A stretch of 64,000 nt of DNA, taken from assembly GCA_963765725.1 (NCBI GenBank), contig CAVXXI010000003.1, positions 1,054,001 to 1,118,000 of the forward strand. The letters run 5' to 3'. Made by a program: the position numbers and the translations under genes. Positions within the stretch are counted from its first letter, which is position 1. The number at the start of each line of letters is the position of its first letter. The DNA is from DASQEH01 sp963765725 (GTDB taxonomy: Bacteria; Actinomycetota; Actinomycetes; Propionibacteriales; Nocardioidaceae). Under the pieces are notes generated by a model. It saw only the letters and a list, made by a program, of their open reading frames with translations, did not search any database and was not told the DNA's origin. Below are positions 63,891 to 64,000 of the stretch, piece by piece.

Positions 63891-64000
63891 CTAGCCGACC
63901 CCTCGCGGCGACTCGTCCTGCACGCCCGGCGGCTCGGCGTCGTCTCCCGCGTAGGGGTGCTCCGCGATGAACTGCTTCGTGGTCGAGTACGCGGCCTCGA
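63891..64000 (-). CDS. C-terminal end of an unidentified gene (partial)
   Basis: On the minus strand an open frame runs in from the window edge and stops at 63891-63893. The visible ~35 residues (EAAYSTTKQFIAEHPYAGDD then a Pro/Glu/Gly-rich tail) have coding character but too little sequence to name. The gene is convergent with the hypothetical protein, 6 bp apart. Confidence 0.55.
   Translation of the reverse strand, partial: EAAYSTTKQFIAEHPYAGDDAEPPGVQDESPRGVG

Overview
The window is high-GC actinobacterial DNA. The evidence is WhiB, MtrA-MtrB-LpqB, long-form HPF, an actinobacterial acyl-CoA carboxylase with an epsilon subunit, F420 genes, a galactofuran-type glycan locus and many GTG/TTG starts. 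Gene order from whiB to secA (cofE-cofD-whiB-GT2-DUF3499-manB-SIS-ahcY-mtrA-mtrB-lpqB-comF-hpf-secA) follows the mycobacterial block containing fbiAB, whiB2, manB, sahH, mtrAB, lpqB and secA1. No arabinan or mycolate genes are seen, so a Nocardioidaceae-like member of the Propionibacteriales is my best guess from sequence alone. There are no rRNA, tRNA, IS or phage genes. || Layout: 1-12 kb holds pyruvate carboxylase, a biotin-carrying acyl-CoA carboxylase alpha subunit, an acyl-CoA dehydrogenase, Maf, a DUF885 peptidase and the carboxyltransferase plus epsilon subunits, with biotin ligase (birA) divergent from them. 12-19 kb holds a PH-domain membrane protein coupled to an adenylate cyclase, GtrA, a DUF3224/MarR pair, purK-purE and a sulfotransferase-like gene. 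19-20.3 kb is a lone RecF/OLD-like ATPase bracketed by repeats. 20.5-29.2 kb is an envelope glycan locus: two LCP ligases, a galactofuranosyltransferase-like gene, a second GT2, glf, an ABC exporter pair (Wzm/Wzt) and galE. 29-37 kb holds TIGR03089, manC, a VTT-like protein, a CDP-alcohol phosphotransferase, DUF3105 and cofE-cofD. 37-49 kb holds whiB, a giant membrane GT2, DUF5719, DUF3499, a metallopeptidase-fold protein, an amino-acid ABC transporter, manB, Trm112-like, SIS isomerase and a CDF transporter. 49-64 kb holds ahcY, mtrA-mtrB-lpqB, comF, hpf, a LuxR regulator, a YcaQ-like gene, secA, an Rv3235-like gene and a LysM protein. || Two things stand out. First, short tandem repeats with a 22-bp period sit against stop codons. 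Family 1 (core TCGAGCGGGCGCAAATG) forms six arrays. Family 2 (core GAGGAGTCAGGTAGTTCCC) forms one large mirrored array between manC and the VTT-like gene. A third, unrelated 33-bp palindromic unit is inserted three times in frame inside ahcY. Second, frame-breaking single-base indels are concentrated in the six genes at 21.95-28.19 kb and again in the YcaQ-like gene and secA at 58.4-61.2 kb. Most are one-base insertions, and secA is normally essential, so consensus error is the likeliest cause, but real decay of the glycan locus cannot be excluded from sequence alone.
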